Assembly: GCA_002329645.1 (NCBI GenBank)
Contig: DCTS01000066.1
Location: forward strand, 44,349-50,957
DNA length: 6,609 bases
Reading direction: 5' to 3'
From: Lachnoclostridium sp. UBA1434
GTDB taxonomy: Bacteria > Bacillota > Clostridia > Lachnospirales > Lachnospiraceae
The position numbers and the translations under genes are program-made. Numbering within the stretch: the first letter of the stretch is position 1; every line of letters starts with the position of its first letter. Positions 5,636-6,609 of this stretch are shown here, in pieces. The notes below the pieces were generated by a model. That model was not told the DNA's origin, searched no databases, and saw nothing but the letters and a program-made list of their open reading frames with translations.

Positions 5636-6523
5636 ATGAGGACATACCGGTTATTCAGTGATTCAGCCTGTGACCTGCCCGATGATCTGGCAGTTAAGTA
5701 CGATATCAGATTGATACCCTTTTATGTGAGCTTTGATCAGGAGACATATTATAGGGAAAATATTGATATATCGAATGAGGAATTTTATTCCACGCTGTCT
5801 AAAGGTAAAATTTTTGCTAAAACCTCCATGCCATCGGTACAGGATTATATTAATGCCTTCAGACCCGTGCTTAATGAGGGTGAAGATATCCTGTGCCTGT
5901 GCCTGACCCGGAAATTCAGCGGCTCATACCAGTCCGCCGTGAATGCGAAGCATATTTTGGAGGAGCAGTATCCGGATTCAATGATCCATATAATTGACAG
6001 CATCCAGGCAACGGGAGGCCAGGGGTTGCTGCTGCTTCAGCTTGCCCTTATGAGGGAAGCCGGACTTTCAGCAGATGTAGCCGTTGAGCTTATCGATCAG
6101 ATTAAAGCATATGCCCGCATAATGTTCACGGTTGATACCCTTGAGTATCTGTCCAAGGGCAGAAGGATCGGCAAGGTGATCTCCCTTGCCAGGGATATGC
6201 TGGCACTTAAGCCTCTGATACAGCTAAAGGACGGCGAGCTTATTCCTTATTCAAATATCAGGGGAAGGAAAAAATCACTGATTAAGATAAGTGAAATGGT
6301 TAAGGAATACTTTACCGAGACCGGCGAGAACCCGTCAGATTATGAATTCTGTATTGCAAGCGCCTCTTCTGATAAGGATACCCTATTTCTCAGACAACTC
6401 GTAGAAGAATATACAGGACAGGATATGACAAACCGCATTTTTCAAATCGGCATTACCATAGGGACATATACCGGTCCGGGAGCTATAGGTGTATGCTTTG
6501 TAAAAAAATACAACCGTATATAA
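5636..6523 (+). CDS. DegV family fatty-acid-binding protein
   Basis: A full-length DegV protein of 295 residues. Family motifs appear in order: FSDSACDLP (7-15) near the N-terminus; KTSMPSVQDY (62-71); KFSGSYQSA (93-101), which with the TSMPS loop forms the fatty-acid carboxylate site in known structures; IIDSIQATGG (119-128); TLEYLSKGRRIGKV (168-181); LKPLIQLKDGELIP (191-204) with NIRGRKKS; and IGTYTGPGAIG (275-285) near the C-terminus. The last motif usually reads GTHTGPG; here Tyr replaces His. DegV proteins bind a single fatty acid in a cleft between two domains. Relatives called FakB deliver fatty acid to the kinase FakA for phosphorylation and membrane lipid synthesis. Whether this one is a FakB partner cannot be told, as no fakA is visible. 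There is no signal peptide or membrane helix, so it is cytosolic. It has its own promoter, is divergent from topB, and is followed after 12 bp by the LUD gene, likely in one operon. Confidence 0.93.
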   Translation: MRTYRLFSDSACDLPDDLAVKYDIRLIPFYVSFDQETYYRENIDISNEEFYSTLSKGKIFAKTSMPSVQDYINAFRPVLNEGEDILCLCLTRKFSGSYQSAVNAKHILEEQYPDSMIHIIDSIQATGGQGLLLLQLALMREAGLSADVAVELIDQIKAYARIMFTVDTLEYLSKGRRIGKVISLARDMLALKPLIQLKDGELIPYSNIRGRKKSLIKISEMVKEYFTETGENPSDYEFCIASASSDKDTLFLRQLVEEYTGQDMTNRIFQIGITIGTYTGPGAIGVCFVKKYNRI

Positions 6524-6529
6524 AGGGGG
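6523..6529 (+). promoter_or_regulatory. Ribosome binding site deciding the LUD gene start
   Basis: AAGGGGG begins at the last base of the degV stop codon. It abuts an ATG at 6530 but leaves 6 nt before the ATG at 6536, so the second ATG is the more likely start. Confidence 0.5.
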
Positions 6530-6535
6530 ATGAAT

Positions 6536-6609
6536 ATGTCGGCAAAGACAGTTTATTATGAGAACCTGGCTGACAGCCTGATTGAGAAATTCAATAAGCG
6601 CGGTATTGA
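6536..6609 (+). CDS. Start of a probable LUD-domain (lactate utilization, DUF162) protein, cut by window edge
   Basis: Only 24 residues are visible, from MSAKTVYYENLADSLIEKF to NKRGI. This helix with a YYE-LA--LI--F--RG pattern matches, from memory, the N-terminus of short clostridial proteins annotated as lactate utilization protein or LUD domain. In that family a glycine/serine-rich VSWGGS motif would follow outside the window. Family members are related to LutC/YkgG, which takes part in lactate oxidation, but the stand-alone clostridial members have no proven function. The gene follows degV by 12 bp, so co-transcription is likely. The ATG at 6530 would add two residues but has no spacing from the Shine-Dalgarno. 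The final bases TTGA are not an in-frame stop. The gene call is secure; the family call is moderate because so little is visible. Confidence 0.6.
   Translation, partial: MSAKTVYYENLADSLIEKFNKRGI

Overview
The window reads as an ordinary chromosomal segment of a clostridial Firmicute, possibly Lachnospiraceae or a relative. This rests on moderate-to-low GC, strong AGGAGG-type ribosome binding sites, use of a TTG start, and protein types common in Clostridia: an uncharacterised NifU-like scaffold protein, a DegV protein, a LUD-domain protein and a short GlmU-like beta-helix protein. I see no mobile element, CRISPR array, tRNA or rRNA.

Layout. The left 5.4 kb lies on the minus strand. In transcription order from the right it holds topB (DNA topoisomerase III), glmS (glucosamine-6-phosphate synthase), a stand-alone left-handed beta-helix protein resembling the acetyltransferase half of GlmU, and the 5' part of an iron-sulfur-scaffold-like gene that runs off the left edge. 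A divergent promoter region of about 230 bp (5407-5635) separates topB from a plus-strand pair: degV, followed 12 bp later by the start of a LUD-domain (lactate-utilisation-type) gene cut by the right edge.

How the genes may work together. GlmS and the beta-helix protein form the most meaningful pair. GlmS makes glucosamine-6-phosphate, and the neighbour keeps most of the GlmU residues used to acetylate glucosamine-1-phosphate. Both may therefore act in amino-sugar supply for cell wall or surface glycans, although the beta-helix protein has no nucleotidyltransferase domain. glmS appears to have its own promoter between topB and glmS. It lacks a recognisable glmS ribozyme, so its control probably differs from that in Bacillus. 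degV and the LUD gene are probably co-transcribed.

Starts were corrected in two places. glmS should begin at the ATG at 3138, so that the nucleophilic Cys follows the initiator Met. topB probably begins at a TTG at 5406. No clearly new biological system is visible. The best leads are the poorly characterised scaffold-like protein, the GlmU-half protein beside glmS, the glmS leader without a ribozyme, and a tiny reading frame in the topB leader.
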